Part shown: positions 41,901 through 53,300 of the stretch, piece by piece
Numbering within the stretch: the first letter of the stretch is position 1
Layout: each line of letters opens with the position of its first letter
Origin: Ramazzottius varieornatus
Lineage: Eukaryota; Tardigrada; Eutardigrada; Parachela; Ramazzottiidae
Reading direction: 5' to 3'
Length of the DNA: 64,000 nucleotides
Assembly: GCA_001949185.1 (NCBI GenBank)
Contig: BDGG01000003.1
Coordinates: 3,269,158-3,333,157, forward strand
The notes under the pieces: generated by a model
Database searches by the model: none
Seen by the model: the letters and a program-made list of their open reading frames with translations, nothing else
Told to the model about the DNA's origin: nothing
Position numbers and translations under genes: made by a program

Positions 41901-42404
41901 AAGCTTACTCGATAGACAGGGATATCGATAGACTTGGTTCTTCGAGTTTTAACCAACTAAATCAGATACTCATTTCACACGACCATCCAGCCTCCGAATA
42001 GAGAGATATGCTTCTACAAAATCTATCAAAGTCAAGGAAGAAGATGCGCACCATATGTACAGATGGTCCCAGGAGCATTCGGTGGCGAAGCTGTCGATGC
42101 GCAGTTTGATCCTCGCGTTGATGGAACTTGTGTTCTGGTGTCTGGCATCGATGAGCCATGTGCACTTCATATGAGCAGAATAGTTTCCTGGTCCGTCCGT
42201 GATTGTTCCAACGGGATCCGTAAGGAACCATCGTAAATCACTATCACAACTGGTGCTGGAGCACACGCCATCCTTGCAGATTTCCGTGTGCTTGCATTTA
42301 TCACATTCCGCTGATAGCACTTCCTCCAGAAGGAAGATTAGCACGAGGTATATTCCGATACTGCGCGGTAGGAACCAGTAATCATTTTTCCCGATGTCCA
42401 ACAT
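35903..42404 (-). CDS. ATRN: Attractin-type transmembrane CUB/kelch/PSI protein
   Basis: Attractins are single-pass membrane proteins that act with E3 ligases and receptors to control receptor turnover. About 16 coding exons run from 42052-42404 to about 35903-36010. Order: signal anchor (SIGIYLVLIFLLEEVLSA), CUB domain (KCTWLID, ECSWDHLYIW), EGF (CQNGGACTGS, CVCPDGFRGPDC), six-bladed kelch propeller (FYMYGG, IYIYGGY, IFFGGN, MYIFGGFQG), PSI-type cysteine repeats (CMWCANEEKC, CHWCK), laminin-EGF repeats (CNCNGHARC, GRRCDKCDEVNHYG), a transmembrane helix (FFIVFACCFLALLVLAAILW) and the conserved tail MFVEMAQMAKRPFA and LPGGDDNRAPAGQAGLILGS. Domain order matches ATRN/ATRNL1. The junction between 36245 and the exon near 36206 does not join in phase as I read it, so the last two exons are tentative. 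Two family A and several family C palindromes lie in introns. Confidence 0.9.
37251..37333. repeat. Family A palindrome, copy 9 (attractin intron)
   Basis: CGACAAGATCGTTCTCACAA leads into GTGGCGCACG, and GTGCGCCACTTGGGAAACG leads out. It is close to the family consensus. Confidence 0.8.
38001..38019. repeat. Family C half-element (attractin intron)
   Basis: ATGTATGCAGGTGCGTG matches one arm of family C. The opposite arm is not clear. Confidence 0.45.
39121..39270. repeat. Family C palindromes, two adjacent copies (attractin intron)
   Basis: CGCCTACATAC pairs with GTATGGAGGTTCGTG, then CACACCTGCATAC pairs with GTATGCAGGTGCC. The two copies lie side by side in one intron. Confidence 0.65.
40143..40175. 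repeat. Two-copy tandem repeat, 16-bp period (attractin intron)
   Basis: AAAATGACCTCGACCT occurs twice in tandem. A related TGACCTCGACCTA occurs at about 46287 in an ARMH3 intron. Confidence 0.65.
41152..41219. repeat. Family A palindrome, copy 10 (attractin intron)
   Basis: CCGACAAGATAG, GAGTGGAGCAC, GTGCGCCACTTGAG and GGCCTTGTCGAG follow in order. The spacer is only about 8 bp, the shortest copy. Confidence 0.7.
41720..41781. repeat. Family C palindrome (attractin intron)
   Basis: CGCACACCTGCATAT and GTGTATGCAGGTGC are an inverted pair about 35 bp apart. This is the cleanest full copy of family C. Confidence 0.7.
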
Positions 42405-43184
42405 CGTATGTTCATTTCCGGGATTAGACTATAAAATCATCCAGGTCATCGCTGCGTGAAGGAATCTGGTTACACAAGCCTGAGCAGTGAGCACGACCTC
42501 AGCGCACAAAGACTATTCCGCAAGTTTGCAACCCCACTCTGCTCGCTCTCTCGCCGTCACAGAGGCACAGGTGCTTAGGATCAAGCAATGACATAATCCA
42601 TCACAAAAGAACTATCCTTCGCAAACCAAGCAGAAATTCCTTATGTCCAATTATTTCCTGAGATCTGATCGAAAAACTAAAATTGAAAAGCAAAACAATC
42701 AACTGCAAATAACATCATTCAAAGGAGGAACAATGGGCGGTCCATTCCTAGATTACATCGCGGATTGTGATTTGTAGAACAAATTCGACATCACGCCCCC
42801 AGATGTTAACCCCATGTTGGAACTGCCTTCTTGACCACGTGTAAGTGATATTGTGTGGGAAAGGGATATAAACCACGAGGCTAACACCGAGGTCTGGAAG
42901 GACAGACAGGCCGCAGGATGATTATGCGCACATCCGAACGCTACCAACAGTCGAAGAACCGTGCGTTCGCGCGCAGGTGCATGTCGCGCCGCATCTGCGC
43001 AGCCGGCTTAGCGTTGCACATGCACGCTCTGCTCCGTGCGAAGTGCACAGTGTGAATTTTTGGGTTCTTCGGCGCATTCAGCAGTGATCTCTTCCCAGCT
43101 TCCGAACTCTGTGATCCTTCTGGCTGACAACATCCCGTTTGGTATCATTTTTACACTGCAGCGACCTGAGGCCAACGTCGGAAA
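42405..43184. other. Divergent intergenic region between attractin and RPS18
   Basis: 780 bp with no recognisable gene. It should hold both promoters. GCGCAGGTGCATGTCGCGCC near 42971 is GC-rich and resembles part of a family C arm, but weakly. Confidence 0.4.
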
Positions 43185-43940
43185 ATGGGGGTAGGTGGAG
43201 GAATAGCGAAACATGGCAGCGTGTAACAGGGAACGTGGTTTTTCTTCTTCCAGTCACTCATCGTTCCCGAGAAATTCCAACACATTCTGCGTATTATGAA
43301 CACCAACATCGACGGAAACAGGAAGATTATGTATGCTCTTACTTCCATCAAGGTACGAGCATCCAGAAAACCAGTCTGTTACGGCGCTTAACGGCTAACT
43401 ATACTATATTGCTCGTTTCCGGTTGGTGCTGCTTGTTGCTGTTCATCTTCGCGGTTTGTTTTATCATCCTGTAGGGTGTTGGTCGGCGGTTTTCCAACGT
43501 TGTCTTGAAGAAAGCTGATATTGATCTGAAGAAGCGTGCTGGAGAACTGACCGAGGAAGAGGTGAGTGAAGAAGCTGGGGTTGTTTCGCTTGTGGCTCGC
43601 GCTCGTTCAAGTAATCAACTGTTGAGCAGTGTCTAACCATCTCTTGATTTATTCTCCTCACCAGGTGGAGAAAGTCATCACCGTCCTCAACAATCCTCGT
43701 CAATACAAGATCCCGGACTGGTTTTTGAATAGGCAGAGAGACATTAAGGACGGAAAGTACACGCACGCTATGGCCAATAATTTGGAATCCAAGTTGCGAG
43801 ATGATTTGGAAAGACTGAAGAAGATCCGGAACCATCGTGGTCTTCGCCATTACTGGGGCCTGCGAGTGCGCGGTCAGCATACCAAGACCACTGGTCGTCG
43901 TGGCCGAACTGTCGGTGTCTCCAAAAAGAAGGGAGGTTAA
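43185..43940 (+). CDS. RPS18: 40S ribosomal protein S18 (uS13)
   Basis: Component of the small ribosomal subunit head, contacting the P-site tRNA and 5S/L5 bridge. Exons: 43185-43190 (only ATG GGG), 43254-43352, 43475-43561 and 43665-43940, giving about 155 residues. [69 protein letters not shown] and [10 protein letters not shown] match eukaryotic S18 almost throughout. The two-codon first exon is chosen because ATGGGG is followed by GTAGGT and joins in phase to the next exon. Such a tiny first coding exon is common in ribosomal protein genes. It ends tail to tail with ARMH3. Confidence 0.95.
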
Positions 43941-44098
43941 TCTTGTGGCGTACTCGTGGCGATAATTTTCTTACTGTATGTTTCAGTTTGCCATCGTTGC
44001 GTAGAAGTACTTTACGAAACTAATCAACACGAATATTTCTGAAAAATTAAAACCGCAGTCATGGTCTGGACTCTTGTCGTTCTCTAGTGAAACGAGAA

Positions 44099-46828
44099 TC
44101 ATGAAGAAAGTTTGGAAATATCCATAGGATCAAATAAGAACGTCTCGGACGTGGAAAAACAGGAAGTTCTTATCTCTTTCAATACATTCACCAGAAAGGA
44201 GGACATAAATTCTTTGTCTCTTCCATTGGCGTTCTTTTCGAAGCATTCGTTCATGTCTACCAGCTTCAGGTTGAGAGTGTCGTAATGCTTCTGGATCACT
44301 CGAAGAATCTAAAAACCGACCAAGTTACCGAGCATCACTCTGTAAGATTGAAAGAGGCTTTCTTACTTCCTCTCTTTCCAACGTTGTCTTGCCAAACTCC
44401 AGCGAGAATGCGTCCACTTTAGGTGCGAAGTGTGCGACTACAGCTCTCAGGTTCGTCATGGCTGTAAGAAACTTTTTGCTGGACGCTTGGATGCTGGCTG
44501 ACTGGACAGTACTGAAGCGAAGGCCCATGGTGAAGGCGTTATTGACGATTGTACTATTCCGAACTATCTCATAACACAAGTCGTCGTAGCTGCCTACTTG
44601 AGAAAGGATGGCGTCTCCTCCGATGAGAAAGATGTTCAGGATATTTACCACCTGAAAACTCAAAAAGGAATTAAGCCCACAGGGAAATCATCAAGGGAAA
44701 ATTCTGGCACCAACCTGAGTACAGAAGAGAAAGAAGTTGGGAATCTGGTCAATCAGACTGCCTTCGTTAGCTTGGAGAAACTTGAGCAGAGACAGCAGGG
44801 CACTCCAAAGAGTTCGCCATTGATAAGGCAGGCGAAACCGTGTGCGTTTCTGGTAGTCCATCAAGCGATAGACCACCAGCAAACACCGGAAATACAAGTC
44901 ATGGGGAAAGTTGAGCATCATGTGTGAAGTTATGAACTCGGAGATGAGGTTCAGGACGGCGCATGCAAGAGGTTCAGGCTTCGAGCTCTGGAGGATTTGA
45001 CAGGGATGGTACCGGGAAGCAGCGCGGTAGAACTGCACCCGGTAGTTGATGCTAAAGTCATGCATAAACTGCGTCGTGTAATGGTCCTGTGAAGGATGAA
45101 GACACTGGCTGAGTAAATGTAAACTCCGATGACGAGCTTATTCAACGTACCTCGGTTATAGTACCTAGAATCAGAAGACTCATTCTGGCATGTTCGACAG
45201 ACTTTTCGTCTCTGAGTTGTAATACAATCGATGTGTATTGCAGAAACTCTACAAAAAGGTTCGAAGGTTCTTCGACAGCTGCCTCCTTCGGCGTAACAAC
45301 AGCGGGTTCGCTAGTCACCGAAACGTTATCAAGCGCTTCGACCGTAGGAGTCGGTGGCGGACCAGCCACGAGTATTTCCGATTGAGCCTAGGAAGAACAG
45401 AACCCTTCTAAGTGTCATGAGAGACACTCCAATTTACTGGAGGCAAGATCCAAATACTTACATGGGTGAAGGCGTGAACGAAGTTACGTCCAATCTTGAG
45501 ACCAGTACAAAGCGAGAGAAGCATAGCATCTTGGAGGTGGACATTCAGAGTTGTACGCGGCGTACGCGTGACGGTCTTGGTGATCCAAGTCATCCATCCA
45601 TTATCCTTCTGTACAGCTAGTACTTGCTGGAAGAACTCTCGTGTTGAACTCTGGAAAGATTCACCCATCACTCCGGCGATGCCCATCAGCTCGATAGATG
45701 GCTCCATGACAGACAGTTGAAGATATGGATTCGACTCTGGCTAATGTAGAAACACATCATTACAGTGTAATCATGTGGCGGAGAACTCTGTGATACATCC
45801 GGTGTAGAAACCGTACACGTGTACTTGCTTGCACGAACTCTTCTCACCTCTAATGTCGGGTAATGCGGAAGTACGCCCAAGAGGGTCACAATTTCGTATC
45901 CCACAATCTTCCGTCTGGGAGGATCCGCAAGGACCTTCATGAATGCTTCGAAGAGTGAACGGTCCATCATACCGGACACGAAGAGATTCTGCTCTATTCT
46001 TTCTTTCGCGGCAACGAGCAAGAGCAGAAACCGCAGCGTGAGTCGTAACACAGATGAGTTTGAGCAATGGTCCAATATCTGACGCAGAGATTCGAGCAAG
46101 TCCTAACAAAACCGTAAGCACATTGGATGTGTTAGCAAGTCAGGAGCGGTTAGGCTAAAGAACCTTCAGAAACGCTTCCTGGTTCGACGAATCGAACAAA
46201 AACTTCTCCAGATTATTTCCCAGCTTCCTCCGCGTCAAATCTTCGAGAAGCATAAATAGTGTCTGCAGAAAAACATCCCGCTTTCATAAACCCTGACCTC
46301 GACCTACACAAAAGCAAGTTCTTTACCAGAAGGGAATTAAACACAGCCAGCTCCGAGTTAGTCTGCGTATCAAGTCTCCTCACAGCCTGACCGGCAACTC
46401 GATGGACAGCGACCTGGAAACGATAAAACCTTGTGTTAGCTACCATAAATCTCGATAGACTTTCGCATCACTGGTATCAGCATCGAGAACTGACCGTCTT
46501 CTGGACCAGACGAGCATCGTCGATTGTTAGAAGCTTCGATGCGAGATAACCCGGTTTAGGCTGAAATGAATAGGGAATAGTGTATTTCCGAACGCTGGTT
46601 TGTTGCAGCTGAGGGTTCTCACCTTTAGGACAAACAGTTCGTCCCAGAAGTGCGGATATCTATCCAGATCGTCCTCCTACAAGCGCAGCAAGCACAGGCG
46701 TATCGTCGTGGTCAACCGGAAGTCGCGTGCGGTATCAACATCGTTACACTTACATCTAGCAAAGCATCGTACATGTGGACGACTTTCTCCCGCAGGCTTC
46801 CCTTCTTCGCGCGATTTGGCTGCGCCAT
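44099..46828 (-). CDS. ARMH3: ARMH3 (C10orf76) armadillo-like helical protein
   Basis: In human cells ARMH3 binds PI4KB at the Golgi and supports PI4P production; some enteroviruses depend on it. Eleven coding exons (46754-46828, 46623-46676, 46495-46560, 46327-46413, 46164-46262, 45848-46102, 45462-45740, 45150-45387, 44715-45086, 44367-44651 and 44099-44308) give about 672 residues, near the human 689. Matching blocks are MAQ...REKVVHMYDALL, HFWDELFVLK, LTRRKLGNNLEKFLF, DPPRRKIVGYEIVTLLGVLP, EFITSHMMLNFPHDLYFRC, YQWRTLWSALLSLLKFL, YDDLCYEIVR and KHYDTLNLKL. The protein is predicted to be almost all alpha-helical. It is head to head with GTF2H2, with a 390-bp shared promoter region, and tail to tail with RPS18. 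Confidence 0.9.
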
Positions 46829-47218
46829 CTTCTTCGGCAGCAAACGACGATGGTGCAGAGGAACACGAGGATCTCAGAGAAACTGAAAGCGGAGGAATGG
46901 AAGATGACCATCCAACGAATTATTTAACCCAATCAAATTTTCAATAGATGTTCCTGTACCATTTACCCAACCAAGCGCAAACAAATCACAAACATGAGTT
47001 ACATGACTTGGTTTTGTTGGCTTGATTGCACGTGGGTTTGATTAACCACGTGATTCGCCATTGATTGCTGATCCTTGATTGCCCAGTAGGTTCATCTTGA
47101 TTTTCCGCCATCATCAGTTCTTTCAGCCTTCTTCCGGACTCCGACGTTCTGATTCCTGAGCTGTCCTATTCCTCGCTTTCATCGTGGGATTGCTTGGCGT
47201 CTTCAGTTGCAAGACGCG
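46829..47218. promoter_or_regulatory. Bidirectional promoter region with paired CACGTG E-boxes
   Basis: It separates the start codons of ARMH3 (-) and GTF2H2 (+). Two CACGTG boxes at about 47029 and 47047 form a palindrome (CACGTGG ... CCACGTG) with a 10-bp spacer. CACGTG is the recognition site of Myc/Max and USF/MITF-type bHLH factors. Use by both genes is inference. GATTG (CCAAT-like) motifs also cluster nearby. Confidence 0.5.
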
Positions 47219-49153
47219 ATGGCGGCAGTAGACGAGAGTGATCAGCAAGGCTATAGATGGGAAACCGAATACGAACGCACATGGTAATTCTGTTATTTGT
47301 TGTCCGTCCGTAATTCACTAATTCTGTCCCGTTGTCGTTTGTTAATGGATAATGGTCGCTGTCACTCGCCAGTTTGTACATGCTGACATTACAGGGAAGT
47401 CTTGCAAGAAGATTCTGCGGGATCGCTAACTTCGAGCGTGCAAGATGTGGTGCAGGGGATCAAACGACGGCGACTACTGGAAAAGAAGCCGAATCTACGG
47501 CTTGGGATGGTAGACTTTACCACTGATACAATATGGACTGCTGCTCCCTTATGTCTGAAGACGGAATACCCTGGAAATTTTCTGACGATTGTTGCTCTTG
47601 CAGATGCGCCATCTCTTCATCATACTAGATCTCTCGGAAACTATGCGTGATCAGGACTTGAAGCCGAACCGCCTTTACTGTGTTCTGAAGGTTAGTCACC
47701 CACCTAACCCGCGCACTGTTACATATTCCTCATGCGAAGGGTTATGTTTTTGACTATCTGAATTTCTGCTCTGTGTAGTTGCTGGAAAAGTTCATCGCTG
47801 AGTTCTTCGACCAGAACCCCATCGGACAACTCGGTATCATTACAACGAGAAACAAAAGAGCGGATCGCTTGACTGAATTGGCAGGTACGCAAGTTGTGAG
47901 TTAGCTGTAATTAGGCAGTGGAACTCTTTTGAGTCTTTGCCAATAACGTTTCCTTTGTCCAAAAGGTAACCAGAAGAAGCACATCGAAGCTGTACAGTCC
48001 CTGAAGACCACCACACCTCTCGGGGAGCCATCCCTTCAGAACTCTCTGGACGTTGCCGCCCAGACATTACGCCACATTCCTTCCCATGCCAGTCGTGAAA
48101 TAGTGGTAATCTTCGGAAGCCTTACATCCTGTGATCCCGGAAACATATATGACACCACCAACGTAAGTTGCTCTTTAGTATGTGTGTAATTTAAGGAAGT
48201 TAGAGTCGGCCATTCAGCAGTACTGACAGTACTGTACTGTAACACGGTTCTACATGTGTGCTCTGAATTTAGATGCTGCGGGAGAACAATGTACGGTGCT
48301 CCGTTGTGGGTCTTTCGGCGGAAGTCTCCATATGCAAGACTTTGGCAAAAGAAACGTCCGGTGAATATGGTATCTCCTTGGACGAATCTCACCTTAGGGA
48401 TCTCTTGATGGCCCATGTGGCTCCTCCGCCCATCGGTGTAAGTCAGTTCAGAACTGGAGCCAGGTTCTCTCAATTATGATATCTGTTCTGCTTTCTTTAT
48501 AGCCCAACTCTGAATACTTTCTCATCAGAATGGGTAAGTGGATCGACTTAGATTTAGTTGATATTGCGAACATCATGCCTGAGTACTTCATTCAACAGGG
48601 TTTCCCCAGCAGAAGGCGCACGAAAGGCTCGACGAATTTTCCTTTTGCTTATGGTAGTTCCGTTTTAAGAAACCTGCTTTCGAACAAGACGGGTGATTCC
48701 ACCAGTTTCCGTTTATTGTAGCCATTTGGACCAACCAGAGCCCAGATACGGGCAACCGGGCTATTTTTGTCCTGTTTGCCTGTCGAAGTACTGCGAACTG
48801 CCCGTTGAATGCAAAGTTTGCGGACTGACGCTTGTTTCCGCGCCTCATCTCGCTCGATCATACCATCACCTGTTCCCGGTAGAACCATTTGAGGAAATAA
48901 CGCCCGAAGACGTTAGTAGTTCACAAAACCAGTAAGGCTGGATCAACATATGCTCTGGTTAGAATAATTGGTGTGACGCGGCATATTTTTTAGGCGTTGC
49001 TTTAGCTGCTTAGTGGAAACCCACAGCGACAAAGTGGCTCTTTTCAAATGCAAAGCCTGTCAACAGCAGTTTTGCATCGACTGTGATTTATTCATCCATG
49101 AAGTCCTGCATAGTTGTCCCGGCTGTGCCGGAAATCCCGCAAAGTCTGGCTGA
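47219..49153 (+). CDS. GTF2H2: TFIIH core subunit p44 (SSL1)
   Basis: p44 activates the XPD helicase within TFIIH, serving transcription initiation and nucleotide-excision repair. Ten exons (47219-47283, 47395-47509, 47604-47690, 47779-47884, 47966-48162, 48273-48435, 48503-48533, 48599-48653, 48722-48931 and 48994-49153) give about 395 residues, like human p44. A vWA-like domain spans [19 protein letters not shown] to [14 protein letters not shown]. Then come RMGFPQ, the zinc finger CPVC...[28 protein letters not shown], and a C-terminal C4C4 RING-like domain ([22 protein letters not shown]). The 31- and 55-nt exons are small but supported by homology ([14 protein letters not shown]). It is complete. 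Confidence 0.95.
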
Positions 49154-49718
49154 CAACCGCGGAGTGATAATAGTTTCCTCTTATGACATGATTGATGGGA
49201 GGGTTACATGTAAGCGAAGAGACCGATTCCCACTTCGTTCATTTGCCTCTTCCAATCGAAAGTTTCTCCTTTTCCGGAACAACTCCTGCTGTTCGCTGAT
49301 AAGTATTCATAATCTTCTGGTTAACCCGTAACAAAAAGGGGTGAAGTTTTATTGTGTTGTAAAGCTTACGACGTATCTGCTCGCTCTTGCGGAATATTTT
49401 AATTACGTTGCGTCAGGAAAAAAAGGATAACTGCTTTTGTATGTTAGCTCAGCTGGAAAACGAGGGACTTTCTGATTGCCGTTTACCATCCAGGAACTAT
49501 TCCAACCGGGGCGCGATGTTCTCATAAGCTCGTGAATACGATCAAGTTAGTTACCCTCTCGCCCATGAGCATTAGGATAGCTTTCTTCAGTCCATTCCAC
49601 TTGCATCCTTCTTTCAAATGTGCGAGTACTGAAGTCCGCTATGCTCATCACTGCTCGTAGTCCCTAAACTCTTCGCGCTTCCGACCCTTCCGTGTCATAC
49701 TGTATCTAGCTTGCAAGA
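49154..49718. other. Intergenic, no gene seen
   Basis: 565 bp between GTF2H2 and the neuropeptide gene, both on the + strand. It includes a tRNA A-box-like string near 49444 without a matching B box. Confidence 0.4.
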
Positions 49719-50060
49719 ATGTTGTCGTGGACGGCCATATGTTTCGGTTGTTTCCTGGTCGGAGTACTGGGCGCCAACAGCAGTCCCTCCAATGGTCTCT
49801 TCTATCAGTTCAAGTACTATCCGTGGACCTCGATCCAGACCGATTCTTTGAGACGATTGCCGGAACTGGATGGTAGGGATCTGAAACTTGAGGAGAAGCG
49901 GGAAACTGTCTTCATGCCGAACGCCAAAGAGTACGAAGCACAAATCCAAGCACGGCGACGTTTCGGCTTTGGACTAGGAAAACGATCTGGGATTCGTTCT
50001 TTTGCCGAAGATTATGGACTCTTTGACAACCGAGACCAGCAAGACCTCCTGAAGACCTAG
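49719..50060 (+). CDS. Secreted neuropeptide precursor with FGFGL-amide (allatostatin-A-like)
   Basis: A 113-residue protein from one uninterrupted exon. It opens with a clear signal peptide (MLSWTAICFGCFLVGVLGA). A single candidate peptide near residue 85 reads RRRFGFGLGKR: a dibasic or tribasic cleavage site, the core FGFGL, an amidation Gly and a KR cleavage site. Amidated FGFGL fits the allatostatin-A consensus Y/F-x-F-G-L/I-amide. An upstream KR would release a longer form (from ETVFMPN onward) if RRR is not cut. Unlike typical allatostatin-A precursors, which carry several peptide copies, only one is present. The tail SGIRSFAEDYGLFDN may be a spacer or second peptide. The secreted amidated-peptide assignment is strong; the allatostatin-A name is tentative. 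Confidence 0.75.
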   Translation: MLSWTAICFGCFLVGVLGANSSPSNGLFYQFKYYPWTSIQTDSLRRLPELDGRDLKLEEKRETVFMPNAKEYEAQIQARRRFGFGLGKRSGIRSFAEDYGLFDNRDQQDLLKT

Positions 50061-50363
50061 CTGAACACAACGCGGCCCGTCAACGTTAACAGACTTTTCT
50101 ATGTACCAGTCTATCGAGGACCTTGATCCTTTTGGAGGTCGAACTACACCGGTGGATTTTCTCATTCATCGTGCAAGTAACGCTCTATAATCATCGTTAT
50201 ATTGCAGTAGGTGACAGAGTTTTAGAAGCGAATACTCTCCTTCTGAGGTTATGTACAATGCGAAACCAAAGCATCCAGCTTGCTGGAAGGACTTCACTGT
50301 ATATCGTACTAGTACTGCTTTTTCCATAGGCAATGAAGCGTAGAAGCACAAACATTCAAAAGG
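50061..50363. other. Convergent 3' region between neuropeptide gene and WDR33
   Basis: About 300 bp holding both 3' ends. No further coding signal is seen. Confidence 0.4.
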
Positions 50364-53300
50364 CTATCTGGCTCCTCGCCACTGCCCGCCTCTTCGGCCT
50401 CCACGAGACCGGTCTCCTCTAGGTCGGTACTCGCGGTTACCTTCATGATAGGCTCCTCTGTTGGAATACCCTGTTTGACCAGATGACGAGCCTTCGTTTC
50501 TGTCTTGGTACTGATACCGGTTCTCTTCGGTGTGCGGTGCTTCCCACGGTCTCTTATCGCCCCTTCGGTAGTCATTCTGTGTCTGCGACAAACCTTGTTC
50601 GCTAGGAGGTGGCAGTAGACCACCTTCTGGTCTTCCTGCCGCACTCTGTGAATCGGTTGTCGCTGATGACTGGCCGTACTCCGACGCGTTGTCGTCCCAG
50701 TTCTTTTGCGGCTGCTGGGAGTCAGACTGTGACTGGTTCCAGTCATCGGAGTGATTATCGTCCTGCCGGTTTCTCGTATTCCAAAACCTACCAAACAAAT
50801 TTCGATTTATTCACTAACCAAAATTTTTGCGAACCGGAAACCGGAACGTACCCGATCCTTACCTCAAGTGGCGCACGTTTTCATTATTCTCACCTGGTGA
50901 AGTGCGCCACTAACGGTAACGATCTTGTGCATTTGTTCTGCTGTTTGATTGAAATTCATATTTTTAGAGCAATGTATTTCATATAATGATTTTGTATATA
51001 AGTATATGCATATAAGTACGATTCGACCAAAATTTATTGCTAACAGTAAAATACAGCAATTAACAAAGTTCACTCAAGTGAACAATAAGTATATTAAGTA
51101 TATCATATTATAATTTCAGCTGGAATTCTTATAGTATGACAACACTGTATTTCACTTGTTCAGGTTTTCAGTTGTATTGTTTACCTTCTGTTTCCACCGC
51201 CGTTTCTTTGATCCCAATGTTGGTCCCGGTCCTGGCTTCTTCTACGATGAACTCCTCGGTCAGAGTACCGCTGGAAGGATTCGTTTCGCCTGTCTTGGTT
51301 TCCGTAGCCTTGGTCAGAACCTTGATTGTTAGGGGGAGGAAAGCGGTGCGACTGTTCGTCGTATCCACGTGGAGGTGCGTGATAGCCAGGACCAGGTCCT
51401 CCAGGTCGGAAACTACCTTCAGGGCCACCACGGGGTCCAAAGTGTTGTGGCTGCTGCGGAGGTATGAACGGAGCAGCGGGAGGTTCCATAGGTCGGAATG
51501 AGCGTGGTGCGTTATTCTCAAACTCGGAAACGTCTTGCATATCCAACTGCCCCCTGTGTACGTCCGCTGTAAAATCTACAGTTAACACCGATGACAACAT
51601 GCCAATATACACCTGACCTGCAGTAAAGTCATGGAGCTCACTTGTATGCTGTTCCTCTTCTTCTTCCTCATACTCGTATTCCATTTCTGATTTTTCTGTA
51701 GAAAAATCCTATTGATGTATGTATAGAGTCGACTCGTTCTAATCTCATGGTACGAAAATGTACATACTGAGATCGAGCGGATTGTCGGTTTCGCTTCTGG
51801 CCTTAGCGTTGTACTTATCCTTCATAGGATCTCCCGGACGATTGCGAGTCCAGAACTTCCTGCGAAAGCCATCTTGCTATATCATCAGTTTCTGTTACAG
51901 CTTCCGGATCTTGGAGGTAGTATGTGCTTGAAGGGTGCGCTTACACAGAGCAGTCATTCGAACCAGTCACCAAAATGTGGCCTTGGGGATGCCAGCTCAT
52001 GCTCCAGATGCTTCCGTCGTGGGCGTTTTCGACAGCTCCCACTTCTTGCTCGGTCCTGTAAGAATAACCTCCAATAAGCACGCAATTCGACGAAATGTAA
52101 GCTACAGAGTATGGTTCAAACAAAACAAACAATTACGTACCCTATGTTCCAAAACATGAGCGATCCATCGATTCCACCGGTACAAAACAGACTCTGGTAG
52201 ATGGGATGCCATCCGAGACCTAGTTAGCACAAAAATCAATGTCATACAGTCATGATAACCTATTTTGTAAGTTAAGCGAGCGTACTCATCACTTCTCGCT
52301 TATGGCCTCGACATGTCTGGAAGTCTTTCATGGTACGGAGATCGAAGAGTTTGACCAGAGTGTCACGCGAAGAGCTGGCGAGGTAATTAGAGTTGATGGG
52401 GTTCCACTTCAGATCGGTTACCGGTCCTTTATGAAGATACCTGAGAGACAAAGAGGAAACTGTAAAGAAATAATGATCACACGCGCTCCAGGTCTTACAG
52501 TGTGCCTATGGCTTCCGCTGTTCGAGGGTCCCAGAGCTTCACCGGCTGTTGGTTGTCTCGACTTCCGGTAACGAGCAACGACTTCTTCGGATGCCAGTCC
52601 ACGCATTTCACTTCGCCCCCATGACCACCTTTGAGCACTTTGATGGTCTCACATGTATCGAAGTCCCAAATCCTTATTGTGCCGTCATCCGATCCAGTGG
52701 CGAACTTGAAGTCGGTAGGACAGAAGGTAATTCCTCGGATGGAATCTCTGTGGGCTTGGAAGGACTTTACGTTGTTCATGTTGGTCTGCCAGTACTTTAT
52801 GTGTCCATTGGCATCTCCTGTCACTAACCAGGTGTCACTCCTACTCCACACCATAGACCTTACAGGACCTTCGTGCGCCTGGAAGAAGAACGCATTAGTT
52901 AGCCAACCAAACTTCGCATTTCAAGCTTCCATCAACTAACCTGTAGAATGGTCTCGAAATTGAACGTCAATCCATTCCAGAGTGTAAATTCACCACTCGA
53001 AGAGCCGGTGACAAGTCGACGCCCATCAGGAGTCCACTGCGACAAGAAGAAAAAAATGTGCTTGTACTCTGATGACCGGCCTAACCACTGTCGGCCAACC
53101 GGAAGTGAGGACTTACGAGAGCAACGAAGACCGGGCACTTCACTTTATTCGTTGCCTGTCGGATAAACTTCGTGGTGATTGCGCTGGCGGTGTTATGAGG
53201 ATATGCCACCGGAGATAGCATCTGAAAACAATGAAGGAAAGGTTTACTGATATTCAGTGTTGGACGCGTTGCATATCGACTCATACCTCTGAAACATACA

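Noticed and set aside
46740-46828. A possible one-base frameshift in the first ARMH3 exon
   Set aside because: Rechecking the base count against adjacent reading frames gave 75 nt, an exact 25 codons in the conserved frame, so there is no frameshift.
49440-49520. TTAGCTCAGCTGG looks like a tRNA A box
   Set aside because: No T arm or B box follows at the right distance and no acceptor stem can be paired.
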